Shown one piece after another: positions 1-8,208 of a stretch of DNA of 64,000 bases (position 1 is the first letter of the stretch; the number at the start of each line of letters is the position of its first letter). The position numbers and the translations under genes were made by a program. The stretch lies in NCBI GenBank assembly GCA_033283165.1, contig JAWMQL010000001.1, positions 868,001-932,000 of the forward strand, in the 5' to 3' direction. The notes beneath the pieces were generated by a model, which ran no database searches, had not been told where the DNA came from, and was given only the letters and a program-made list of their open reading frames with translations. This DNA is from JAWMQL01 sp033283165. Its GTDB lineage: Bacteria; Pseudomonadota; Gammaproteobacteria; Pseudomonadales; Halieaceae.

Positions 1-1
1 G

Positions 2-751
2 ATCCAGCCCGAACGCGCCCGCAACACCATCACCGCCCTGGGGAGGTTGGGGGGCAACGTGGTCGGCTTCGTGGCCAACAACTCCTCCGTGGCCTCGGGC
101 CAGATCGATATCGACGCCGCGTACAAGAATGCGCGCTTTATCCGCTTCTGCAACCTGTACAATATCCCCGTTATTTTCCTGGAGGACACCACCGGCTTCC
201 TGCCCGGGCGGGAACAGGAAGCGGGCGGTATCGTGCAGGCGGGCCGGGCCATGCTGGACGCGATCGTCGACCTGCGCACCCCGCGCTTCCTGGTGCTGGT
301 GCGCAATGCCTTCGGCGGCGCCTACGCTTCCTACAACAACTACCCGACCGGTGCCGACTTCGTGGTGGCGCTGCCCACCACCCGGGTGGCGGTGATGGGC
401 CCTGCCGGGGTGGAGTACGTCTACAAGGACGAGCTGCGCAAGATCCGGGATTCGGTCAAGAGCAGAATCGCCAGGGAGACCGAGGCACAGCAGGCCGCCG
501 GCCTGTCCGCGGACGAAGCCGTTGCCGCAGCTGACAAGCTGGTCCGCGACTGGGTCAAGGCGGAAGAAAAAGCACTCGCGCAACGCTATGAGCAGGAACT
601 GATGAATCCCGACGAGGCCCTCAGCCTGGGCTCTATATCCCAGATCGTGATGCCTTCTGACCTGCGCCAGGTCCTGGCGGAGCATATGGACTTCTGCCTC
701 CGCCACTACACCCCGGAACCGCTGCAGTCCGTGCAGCGAGAATTCCACTAG
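2..751 (+). CDS. Acyl-CoA (propionyl-CoA type) carboxylase carboxyltransferase subunit, 5' partial
   Basis: C-terminal half of a biotin-dependent carboxyltransferase, the subunit that moves the carboxyl group from carboxybiotin onto an acyl-CoA. The reading frame is open to the left edge of the window (codons from base 2), so the gene starts upstream; a TTG at 47 is internal. Visible are the crotonase-like core with GGIVQAGRAMLDAI, the glycine-rich turn FGGAYASYNNY and AVMGPAGVEYVY, which bind CoA and biotin in this family. The biotin carboxylase/biotin carrier subunit begins 36 bp downstream, followed by methylmalonyl-CoA epimerase and mutase. Propionyl-CoA is therefore the likely substrate, inferred from context; acetyl-, methylcrotonyl- or geranyl-CoA carboxylase cannot be excluded from the sequence alone. 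Confidence 0.88.
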   Translation: MQPERARNTITALGRLGGNVVGFVANNSSVASGQIDIDAAYKNARFIRFCNLYNIPVIFLEDTTGFLPGREQEAGGIVQAGRAMLDAIVDLRTPRFLVLVRNAFGGAYASYNNYPTGADFVVALPTTRVAVMGPAGVEYVYKDELRKIRDSVKSRIARETEAQQAAGLSADEAVAAADKLVRDWVKAEEKALAQRYEQELMNPDEALSLGSISQIVMPSDLRQVLAEHMDFCLRHYTPEPLQSVQREFH

Positions 752-787
752 ACCCGGCCGTCACCGCATCACTGAAGGAAGCACAGC

Positions 788-3601
788 GTGTCCAACGAAC
801 ATTACCTGCAGAACCACCTGATTCATCGCGACCGCCGCCTGGGTCGTCGCCACAGCGACTGGGTAGCCCAGTTCGACTGCACCCACATGCGGCCCCTGAT
901 CATCTGCCGCGGCCCCATCCGCAAGGAGGCCATGGACGTTTTCGCCGAGATGGGGATCAGCCACTACGGCATCCTGCTCTCCGAAAAAGACTCGATTGTC
1001 TACCAGAATGCCCTGGCACCGGAGCTGCGCTCCCTGACCGACCCCGATCGCGTGCACCGGGTGCCGGACTACACCGGGGCCAACAAGGAGGAACGCGACC
1101 AGCGGATCCAGCAGATCATCCGCATTGCCAGGGACAATGACTACAACGCGATTTTCGCCGGCTACGGCTTCATGGCGGAGGACGAGACCATGGTGGCGGC
1201 CATGGAGGATGCCGGCCTGAATTTCATCGGCCCCTGTTCCCGCACCGTGCACGATGCCGGCCTGAAGGACGAGGCCAAGCGCACCGCGCTCAGGACCGGG
1301 GTCTCCGTCACCCCCGGCATCGACAACGGCACCGCCCTGACCCTGCTCCGGAAACATCCGGACGTGGCCGCCCTGAAAGCGCTCTGCAAGGAGCACGGCC
1401 TGGCCGTCGATGCCGAACAGCTTAACGACGAGAGCATCACGCTGGAAGACAAGGCCGACCTGGTGCTGGCGGCGTCCTACGACAAGGGTATCGACCTGTA
1501 CACGGTGGGCGAGTTGTGCGAGGCCCTGACCGAGGCGGTGGAGAAAATGGCCGCCGACTACCCGGACAACCGGGTGCGGCTGAAAGCGATTTCCGGCGGC
1601 GGCGGCAAGGGTCAGCGTATCCTGGGTATTGGCGAGGCGGCAAAGACCCCGGAAAAGGTGCGCGAGATCCTCAACGAGGTGAAGACCACCGGGGTGGGCG
1701 ATAACAAGAACGTGCTGGTGGAACTCAACATCGAAACCACCCGGCACCAGGAAATCCAGGTGATCGGCAATGGCGACTGGTGCATCACCATGGGCGGCCG
1801 CGACTGCTCCCTGCAAATGCACGAGCAGAAGTTGCTGGAAGTGTCGGTGACCGTGGAGTCCCTGCAGAAAGCCATCGAGCAGGCCGTCGCCGGCGGCAAC
1901 GCGGTGGAGGAGCGCGTCCTGCGCCAGGACCTGGCGACGCTGGAAGCGATGGAGGACCAGGCGGCGCGCTTTGGCGCGGCGGTGGGACTGGACTCCGTGT
2001 CGACCTTTGAGTGCATCGTGGACCGTGACAAGCACTTCTTCATGGAGATGAACACCCGGATCCAGGTGGAGCACCGGGTCACTGAACTGTGTTATGCCCT
2101 GCAGTTCACCAACCCGGACAACGAGGACGAACACTTCGTGGTCGAGTCCCTGGTCGAGGCGATGGTGCTGCTGGCGGCGCATGGGGAGAAATTGCCCAAA
2201 CCCACCCGCATCCTGCGCCACGACGATTCGGTGGAGGCGCGCCTGAACGCGACCAACCAGGCACTGCAGCCCAGCGCGGGAGGGCAGATCGAGTACTGGT
2301 CCGACGCGATCGAGGGGGAGATCCGGGACGACCAGGGCATCAGCCTGCACAACCCGGACACCGACGTGTTCATGAAGTACACCCTGGCCGGCGCCTACGA
2401 TTCCAACATCGCCCTGTTACTGACGGTGGGGGACACCCGCCTGGACGTGTACGAGCGTATGGCCGAGACCATTCGCCGCACCAACATGCGCGGCAAGGAC
2501 CTGGCGACGAACCTGGAGTTCCACTACGGCCTGGTCAACTGGTTTATCGGCCAGAACATCAACGCCCGGCCGACCACCCGGTTCATCGTGCCCTACCTGA
2601 CGGCAGTGGGCGAACTCAAGCAGCAGGCCAACAACATGGACCTGGAGTACGCCTGGCAACAGATCTGCGGCGCGGCCCTGGCCGGGGCTAGCGAAGACAG
2701 TGCCGGCGCCCTGCGCGACGCCCTGCAACTCAAGCACACCCTGCTGCTGCGGCCACTGGAAAAACTGCTGGAACAGCCGCATATCCTGGCCGGCTGGCTC
2801 AGTATCAATCGCGACTGCTATACCGTGATCGAGGGCAAGATCAGTTGGAACGAGAACCCCATCGAGTTGCTGGCCGATACCTACCATTTCCTCAACATGG
2901 ACCATGTGCCGAACCGGCCGCCGGCCAATATCATCTGGGATCACGACAACGCGGTACTGCAGCAGGGGCTGGATTTTTACAATGAGCTCAACAACCGCCT
3001 GGCAGCCCAGGACTGGATCGAATTGCAGTCCGTACTGGCGCAGGGCCAGGCGCCCGAGGGCATGGACGACGACCTGTGGCAGCGGGTTCGGGCAGCCCAC
3101 GCCGGCTTCCAGGCGGGTACGGATATCCTGGCGGTGTTGCCCAGCATTGCCGAGGCCACCGGCTACTATGAGCTGACCGTCAATCCCGATCTCACCATTC
3201 ACATTCCCGAGCGGTTGACCGACAGCGACCTGCAGGCACGCATGGCCAAGGTGCTGGTGCCGCCGCCGATGGCTAAGTCCGACGAGATACTGGCCGCGAG
3301 TGGTGGAATGTTCTATGGTCGCGAAAGTCCGGAGCACGAGCTGTTCGTCCAGGAGGGCGATCACTTCGAGGCCGGCGATCCGCTGTTCATCGTGGAAGTG
3401 ATGAAGATGTTCAACAAGGTTTACGCGCCGTTTGCGGGCACCATCGACAAGGTGCTGGTGGACACCGACGGCGTGATCATTCACAAGGGCCAGCCCATCT
3501 TCAAGATCACCCCGGACGAAAAGATCGTGGTCGAGTCGCCGGAGGACGTGGCCGCCCGGCGCCGGGAGAAAACCGGTGCTTTCCTTGAGCAGATAGCCTG
3601 A
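788..3601 (+). CDS. Long biotin carboxylase / biotin carrier subunit of acyl-CoA (propionyl-CoA) carboxylase
   Basis: GTG start with AAGGAA 7 bp upstream; 937 aa. It should carboxylate biotin using ATP and bicarbonate for the carboxyltransferase encoded just before it. After a roughly 40-residue N-terminal extension come the biotin carboxylase N-domain, the ATP-grasp loop GGGGKG (270-275), and the active-site motif EMNTRIQVEHRVTE (usual family form EHPVTE). The C-terminal biotinyl domain carries EVMKMFN with biotin-acceptor Lys873. Two oddities: about 50 extra residues between the VTPGI motif (about 177) and the glycine loop, and a largely helical segment of roughly 300 residues between the carboxylase and biotinyl domains. 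Typical PccA or AccA subunits are about 580-670 aa. Family assignment is firm; propionyl-CoA specificity is inferred from the downstream epimerase and mutase. Confidence 0.88.
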   Translation: MSNEHYLQNHLIHRDRRLGRRHSDWVAQFDCTHMRPLIICRGPIRKEAMDVFAEMGISHYGILLSEKDSIVYQNALAPELRSLTDPDRVHRVPDYTGANKEERDQRIQQIIRIARDNDYNAIFAGYGFMAEDETMVAAMEDAGLNFIGPCSRTVHDAGLKDEAKRTALRTGVSVTPGIDNGTALTLLRKHPDVAALKALCKEHGLAVDAEQLNDESITLEDKADLVLAASYDKGIDLYTVGELCEALTEAVEKMAADYPDNRVRLKAISGGGGKGQRILGIGEAAKTPEKVREILNEVKTTGVGDNKNVLVELNIETTRHQEIQVIGNGDWCITMGGRDCSLQMHEQKLLEVSVTVESLQKAIEQAVAGGNAVEERVLRQDLATLEAMEDQAARFGAAVGLDSVSTFECIVDRDKHFFMEMNTRIQVEHRVTELCYALQFTNPDNEDEHFVVESLVEAMVLLAAHGEKLPKPTRILRHDDSVEARLNATNQALQPSAGGQIEYWSDAIEGEIRDDQGISLHNPDTDVFMKYTLAGAYDSNIALLLTVGDTRLDVYERMAETIRRTNMRGKDLATNLEFHYGLVNWFIGQNINARPTTRFIVPYLTAVGELKQQANNMDLEYAWQQICGAALAGASEDSAGALRDALQLKHTLLLRPLEKLLEQPHILAGWLSINRDCYTVIEGKISWNENPIELLADTYHFLNMDHVPNRPPANIIWDHDNAVLQQGLDFYNELNNRLAAQDWIELQSVLAQGQAPEGMDDDLWQRVRAAHAGFQAGTDILAVLPSIAEATGYYELTVNPDLTIHIPERLTDSDLQARMAKVLVPPPMAKSDEILAASGGMFYGRESPEHELFVQEGDHFEAGDPLFIVEVMKMFNKVYAPFAGTIDKVLVDTDGVIIHKGQPIFKITPDEKIVVESPEDVAARRREKTGAFLEQIA

Positions 3602-3612
3602 GAGGGATCGAG

Positions 3613-4023
3613 ATGATTACCGCACTGGACCATATCGCAATCGCCGTACCCGACTTCGAAAAAGCCATCGAGCGCTTCAAAGAAGACTTCGGCCTGGACT
3701 TCGAGGGCACCGAGGATGTGGCCGCGGCCAAAACGTCCACCGCATTTTTCCCCGTCCCGCCCACCAGCATCGAATTGGTCTACCCACTGAACGAAGAGGG
3801 GCCGATCAAGGGCTACCTGGAAAAGAGGGGCGGCGGCCTGCACCACATCTGTTTTCGCTCCGACAATATCGAGGAAGACGTGGCGCGGCTGAAAGAGAAG
3901 GGCTACCAGTTCCTGGCGGATGAGCCGAGTCCCGGGGCGCACGGATCAAAGGTCATATTCATCCACCCGAAAAGCTGCGACGGAGTGCTGGTCGAGATCA
4001 ACCAGCCGGGCGAGGAGCACTAA
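3613..4023 (+). CDS. mce: Methylmalonyl-CoA epimerase
   Basis: 136-aa single VOC (glyoxalase-fold) protein that interconverts (S)- and (R)-methylmalonyl-CoA, linking the carboxylase product to the B12-dependent mutase. It begins with MITALDHIAIAVPD, typical of the family. Likely metal ligands are His7, His78 (in GLHHICF) and Glu128 (in VLVEIN). It starts 11 bp after the biotin carboxylase stop with GAGGGATCGAG as ribosome site, and the mutase follows after 49 bp, so it is probably cotranscribed with both. Length is normal. Confidence 0.94.
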   Translation: MITALDHIAIAVPDFEKAIERFKEDFGLDFEGTEDVAAAKTSTAFFPVPPTSIELVYPLNEEGPIKGYLEKRGGGLHHICFRSDNIEEDVARLKEKGYQFLADEPSPGAHGSKVIFIHPKSCDGVLVEINQPGEEH

Positions 4024-4027
4024 TCCC

Positions 4028-4053
4028 GTCATCCCCGCTTGCGCGGGGACGAC
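4028..4053. repeat. REP-like palindrome between mce and scpA
   Basis: Imperfect inverted repeat: GTC-A-TCCCCGC, a 4-base loop (TTGC), then GCGGGGA-C-GAC. This gives a stem of about 10 bp with one mismatch. It resembles the GTCATCCCCGC palindromes found as dispersed intergenic repeats in many proteobacteria. I saw no second full copy in this window, so calling it a repeat family is inference. Confidence 0.5.
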
Positions 4054-4072
4054 CGCCAATAGGTGAAGAGCT

Positions 4073-6229
4073 ATGAGCAAGAGCATCTACGACAAATCCA
4101 GCGCCACGCCTGAACAGTGGGCGGAACTGGCGACCAAGCAGCTGAAGGGCAAGAGTCCCGACTCACTGACCTGGCAAACCGCCGAAGACATCCCGGTCAA
4201 GCCACTGTACACCGCCGCCGACCTGCAGGACCTGGCCTACACCGACACCATGCCGGGTATGTCGCCCTATATCCGCGGCCCCCAGGCGACCATGTACGCC
4301 GGCAGGCCCTGGACCATCCGCCAGTACGCGGGCTTCTCCACCGCGGAGGAATCCAACGCGTTTTACCGCAAGGCGCTGGCAGCTGGTGGGCAGGGCATCT
4401 CGGTGGCGTTCGACCTGGCCACCCACCGCGGGTACGACTCCGATCACCCGCGGGTAGCCGGTGACGTCGGCAAGGCCGGTGTGGCCATCGACTCCATCGA
4501 GGACATGAAGGTCCTGTTCGACGGAATTCCGCTGGACCAGGTATCCGTGTCGATGACGATGAACGGTGCGGTGCTACCGGTGCTGGCGGGCTATATCGTC
4601 GCGGCGGAAGAGCAGGGCGTGGCCCAGGAACAGCTGGCGGGCACCATCCAGAACGACATCCTGAAAGAGTTCATGGTCCGCAATACCTATATTTATCCAC
4701 CAGCGCCCAGCATGAAAATCATCGGCGACATTATCGCTTACTGCTCTGAGCACATGCCGCGCTTCAACACTATCTCGATCTCCGGCTACCACATCCAGGA
4801 GGCGGGAGCGAATGCGGCGCTGGAACTGGCCTACACCCTGGCCGACGGCAAGGAGTATATACGCACGGCGATCAATGCCGGCCTGGGTATCGATGACTTC
4901 GCGCCGCGGTTGAGTTTCTTCTGGGGCATCGGCATGAACTTCTACATGGAAATCGCCAAGATGCGCGCGGCGCGACTGCTGTGGGCCCGTATCGTGAGCG
5001 AGTTCGATCCGCAGAATCCCAAGAGCTCCATGCTGCGCACTCACTCGCAGACTTCCGGTTGGTCCCTGACCGAACAGGACCCCTACAACAACGTGGTGCG
5101 CACCACAATCGAGGCCATGGCGGCCGTGTTTGGCGGTACCCAGTCCCTGCACACCAATGCCCTGGACGAGGCCATCGCGCTGCCCACCGAGTTCTCGGCG
5201 CGCATCGCCCGCAATACCCAGTTGATCATCCAGGAAGAGACCGGCATCACCAGGGTGGTGGATCCCTGGGGCGGCTCCTACCTGATGGAGAGCCTGACCC
5301 AGGACATCGCCGACAAGGCCTGGGAGCTGATCGAGGAAATCGAGGAAGCCGGCGGCATGGCCAAGGCCATAGAAACCGGCATGCCAAAGTTGCGCATCGA
5401 GGAAGCGGCCGCCAGGAAACAGGCCCGTATCGACCGTGGCGATGACGTCATCGTGGGCGTTAACAAGTACCAGACCGAGGCCGCAAGCGAGGTGGACGTT
5501 CTCGACATCGATAACGAAGCCGTGCGCCAGTCGCAGCTCAAGCGACTCGAAACACTGCGTGCAAACCGCGATGAGACTGCAGTGGAAGCTATACTGGAGG
5601 ATATCTACCAGTGTGCGGTCAGCGGGGAGGGCAACCTGCTGGCGCTGGCTATCGAGGCTATCCGCCGCCGCGCCACTGTGGGGGAGATCTCTTTTGCCAT
5701 GGAACGCGAATTCGGTCGCTTCAACGCCCAGGCCCAGACCGTGTCCGGGGTCTACGGATCGGCCTTCCAGGATGACGAGTCCTGGCAGGCGATCAGCAGG
5801 GATATCGAGGCCTTTGTCGAGCGGCACGGCCGCCGGCCGCGCATGCTGGTGTGCAAGATGGGCCAGGATGGCCACGATCGTGGTGCCAAGGTCGTGGCCA
5901 CCGCCTTTGCCGATGTCGGGTTCGATATCGACCTGTCACCCATGTTCTCCACTCCGGAAGAGGTGGCGCGCCAGGCGATCGAGAACGATGTGCACGTGGT
6001 CGGCGCTTCCTCGCTCGCCGCCGGGCATAAGACCCTGGTGCCGCAGCTGGTGGCAGAGCTGAAGAAGCAGGGCGCTGAGGATATCGTCGTGATCGCCGGT
6101 GGGGTCATCCCGAAGCAGGATTACGATTTCCTGTACCAGGCCGGGGTGAAGTGCATCTTCGGGCCGGGGACGCCGATTCCGGTCTGTGCCCGGGAAGTAC
6201 TCGACGCGGTTAACCAAGCGCAGGGGTAA
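4073..6229 (+). CDS. scpA: Methylmalonyl-CoA mutase, single-chain
   Basis: 718 aa, the usual length of the homodimeric or alpha-type mutase (E. coli ScpA is 714 aa). It rearranges (R)-methylmalonyl-CoA to succinyl-CoA with adenosylcobalamin. The N-terminal TIM barrel contains RPWTIRQYAGF and GQGISVAFDLATHRGYDSD, which line the CoA and radical channel. The C-terminal Rossmann-like domain has the cobalamin signature DGHDRG at 599-604, with His601 as lower axial ligand, followed by the downstream GG-containing strand (VVIAGGVIP). It lies between the epimerase and MeaB, its activating G-protein, so propionate can enter the TCA cycle as succinyl-CoA. Confidence 0.96.
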   Translation: MSKSIYDKSSATPEQWAELATKQLKGKSPDSLTWQTAEDIPVKPLYTAADLQDLAYTDTMPGMSPYIRGPQATMYAGRPWTIRQYAGFSTAEESNAFYRKALAAGGQGISVAFDLATHRGYDSDHPRVAGDVGKAGVAIDSIEDMKVLFDGIPLDQVSVSMTMNGAVLPVLAGYIVAAEEQGVAQEQLAGTIQNDILKEFMVRNTYIYPPAPSMKIIGDIIAYCSEHMPRFNTISISGYHIQEAGANAALELAYTLADGKEYIRTAINAGLGIDDFAPRLSFFWGIGMNFYMEIAKMRAARLLWARIVSEFDPQNPKSSMLRTHSQTSGWSLTEQDPYNNVVRTTIEAMAAVFGGTQSLHTNALDEAIALPTEFSARIARNTQLIIQEETGITRVVDPWGGSYLMESLTQDIADKAWELIEEIEEAGGMAKAIETGMPKLRIEEAAARKQARIDRGDDVIVGVNKYQTEAASEVDVLDIDNEAVRQSQLKRLETLRANRDETAVEAILEDIYQCAVSGEGNLLALAIEAIRRRATVGEISFAMEREFGRFNAQAQTVSGVYGSAFQDDESWQAISRDIEAFVERHGRRPRMLVCKMGQDGHDRGAKVVATAFADVGFDIDLSPMFSTPEEVARQAIENDVHVVGASSLAAGHKTLVPQLVAELKKQGAEDIVVIAGGVIPKQDYDFLYQAGVKCIFGPGTPIPVCAREVLDAVNQAQG

Positions 6230-6329
6230 TTGCCAGTCTGCCGGCGCGAGCGAGACCATACCCCGCGCCTCCAACTCGCGCTGTACCGAAGCCGGCAAAA
6301 TCAGTAGTCTGATACCGCGCTTCAAGAGA

Positions 6330-6388
6330 GCGCCGGGGCGGGATATGTATTCCTGGCGGTAGCGGGAATACGTATCTCGCCCCGGCGC
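6330..6388. repeat. Long near-perfect inverted repeat between scpA and meaB
   Basis: Two 24-base arms (6330-6353 and 6365-6388) are reverse complements except at two positions, both of which would be G-U pairs in RNA; the loop is 11 bases (TGGCGGTAGCG). The arm starts GCGCCGGGGCGGGATA. The whole 189-bp space between the mutase and meaB has no convincing gene. No T-run follows the stem, so it is not a classical rho-independent terminator. It could be a mobile palindrome or an RNA-stabilising hairpin. Confidence 0.7.
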
Positions 6389-6418
6389 GGTCGGCAAAGG
6401 ACGACATCAGAACAATTC

Positions 6419-7375
6419 ATGAATTTCGATCTCGACAAGTTACTGGCCGGAAACCGGCGGGCATTGGCCAAGGCGATCACGCTGGTGGAGAGCAAGCTGG
6501 ACCGCCATCGGGAGCAGGCGCAGGACATTCTCGAGCAGGTGCTGCCGCACAGTGGCAACAGTATACGTATCGGAATTACCGGGGTGCCCGGGGTGGGCAA
6601 GTCGACCTTTATCGAGGCGTTCGGGCTGCACCTGATCGCGCAGGGCAAGAAGGTGGCGGTGCTGGCGGTGGACCCGAGTTCGCCCATCGCCGGGGGATCC
6701 ATCCTGGGGGACAAAACCCGGATGGAAGAGCTGTCGCGGCGCGACGAGGCCTTTATCCGGCCTTCACCGTCGGCCGGGGCCCTGGGCGGTGTGGCACAGC
6801 GCACCCGCGAGACCATGCTGCTGTGTGAGGCGGCCGGTTACGATGTCATCCTGGTGGAAACCGTCGGGGTGGGGCAGAGCGAGTACCAGGTTGCCGGTAT
6901 GGTGGATTTTTTCATGGTACTGATGCTGCCGGGCGGCGGTGACGAGTTGCAGGGCATCAAAAAGGGTATCCTGGAACTGGCCGACGCCCTGGTCATCAAC
7001 AAGGCCGACGGCGACAGCGCGAAAATGGCGCAACAGAGCCGGCAGCAGTACACCAGCGCCATGAACCTGCTGCGCCACACCACGTTCTGGACTCCCCGGG
7101 TGATGACCTGTTCGGCGCTAAAGCTGGAAAATATCGACGCGGTCTGGGGTATGGTGGTGGATTTCTATTTCCAGGCGCTAGGGGAAGACGCCTTTTATTC
7201 CCGGCGGGCGCAGCAGAACCGGGACTGGATGCGCCAACTGGTCACAGAAATGTTGCTGCAGAAGCTGGCTGGCAACCGTGCGGCACAGGAATTGCTGCCG
7301 CAGCTGGAGCGTCAGGTCCAGGACAACCAGCTGACGCCCTATGCCGCGGCGCGGCAGGTAATAGAGCTACTGTAA
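6419..7375 (+). CDS. meaB: Methylmalonyl-CoA mutase G-protein chaperone MeaB (ArgK family)
   Basis: 318-aa P-loop GTPase that loads and protects the adenosylcobalamin cofactor of methylmalonyl-CoA mutase. Walker A is GVPGVGKST (55-63). The family block around DPSSP and GGSILGDKTRM follows, then the RPSPS and ETVGVGQSE motifs typical of MeaB, and NKAD for guanine recognition. It was once annotated as an arginine/ornithine transport kinase (ArgK), which is obsolete. It is the next gene after the mutase, 189 bp downstream with the hairpin at 6330-6388 between them, so its expression may be partly separated from the mutase. Confidence 0.95.
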   Translation: MNFDLDKLLAGNRRALAKAITLVESKLDRHREQAQDILEQVLPHSGNSIRIGITGVPGVGKSTFIEAFGLHLIAQGKKVAVLAVDPSSPIAGGSILGDKTRMEELSRRDEAFIRPSPSAGALGGVAQRTRETMLLCEAAGYDVILVETVGVGQSEYQVAGMVDFFMVLMLPGGGDELQGIKKGILELADALVINKADGDSAKMAQQSRQQYTSAMNLLRHTTFWTPRVMTCSALKLENIDAVWGMVVDFYFQALGEDAFYSRRAQQNRDWMRQLVTEMLLQKLAGNRAAQELLPQLERQVQDNQLTPYAAARQVIELL

Positions 7376-7390
7376 GGGGGCGGCACGGCG

Positions 7391-7702
7391 ATGCGGTTTT
7401 ATCCACTGGAGAAACTCATCAACCTGCACGACGGTTACCGCACGCGATTCAAGATAGACCAGTACGACCTACTGTTAATCCAGCATGAGAACGAGCGCTA
7501 TCTGATCGAGTCCCGCTGTCCGCACCGCAACCACGCACTGGATGTGGCCAGCATCGATGGCGAAGCCATCGAGTGCGCCCTGCATCGATACCGCTTCGCC
7601 CTGCGTGACGGCGCCCTTATAAGCAGTACGGAAGAACCCTGCCGAGCCCTTCGTACCTTTGAGCTGATCTACCGGGACAACGAACTGGGTGTCATGCTCT
7701 AG
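7391..7702 (+). CDS. Small Rieske [2Fe-2S] protein
   Basis: 103-aa stand-alone Rieske ferredoxin-like protein. Ligand pairs CPH (Cys43, His45) and CALH (Cys62, His65) have the expected CxH...CxxH spacing, although the loop between them is short. There is no signal peptide or membrane segment, so it is cytoplasmic. It starts 15 bp after meaB and is probably in the same transcript. Its redox partner is unknown; nothing in the methylmalonyl-CoA pathway is known to need it. It could be an oxygenase ferredoxin or a nitrite-reductase small-subunit-like protein. Its stop lies 2 bp from the stop of the convergent gene at 7705. Confidence 0.85.
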   Translation: MRFYPLEKLINLHDGYRTRFKIDQYDLLLIQHENERYLIESRCPHRNHALDVASIDGEAIECALHRYRFALRDGALISSTEEPCRALRTFELIYRDNELGVML

Positions 7703-7704
7703 CG

Positions 7705-8208
7705 CTACAAGGGCAGGGATCGGAAGTTGATATCCGGCGCACTGCGCCGCCACAGTTCATTGAAATGGTCGAGATGCTGGCTGACCTGCGCCACCGAATC
7801 CGGCTGGTAGAACCCCCGCTGGTCGCTGTCGCCGGGTTTGTACAGCATGCCGTCGCGATCCCTGATCACCAGGGTCTCGTCCTTCCACTCCGGGTGGTGC
7901 GGCAAGACCTGTATGCGCAGCGCCGAAGGGAGGCGGCGTACCAGTTCCAGCAGGCGGTGGCCACGCTGCACGATGGGTCCCGCGGCCTGGACCAGTATGC
8001 GAATCTCCGATTGCCGGCCGCGCCGTGCCAACGCGGAAAGCGCGGTGACCAGTTCGACGCGGTCAAATACCTGTGGATCCAGGGCCGGGCTGAGAACGGC
8101 CACCTGGCGTAGCGCCGATTCACACAGTTCCACCGCCAGCTGGGCGAATGGTTCGGGATACCCGACACTCTCGCGCTCACCCGGTTGCGACTGGTCGTCA
8201 GCAGACAT
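7705..8208 (-). CDS. DUF7931-like conserved protein
   Basis: 167 aa, cytoplasmic, no transmembrane segment. It contains LSPALDPQVFDRVELVTALSALARR, then SEIRILVQAA, then GHRLLELVRRLPS, and ends with an FNELWRRS motif. This pattern matches the domain I know as DUF7931, often fused to or beside GNAT acetyltransferases near roxA/purB in Pseudomonas and relatives. It looks like a degenerate phospholipase-D-like fold but has no HKD motif. Its ATG lies inside the 3' end of roxA (11-bp overlap), so translation is coupled. Function unknown. Confidence 0.75.
   Translation of the reverse strand: MSADDQSQPGERESVGYPEPFAQLAVELCESALRQVAVLSPALDPQVFDRVELVTALSALARRGRQSEIRILVQAAGPIVQRGHRLLELVRRLPSALRIQVLPHHPEWKDETLVIRDRDGMLYKPGDSDQRGFYQPDSVAQVSQHLDHFNELWRRSAPDINFRSLPL

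Noticed and set aside
761..2350. 529-aa open frame on the - strand opposite the biotin carboxylase gene
   Set aside because: It is rich in His, Val, Leu and Gly as expected from the antisense of a high-GC gene, has no domain, and lies wholly over a well-supported gene.
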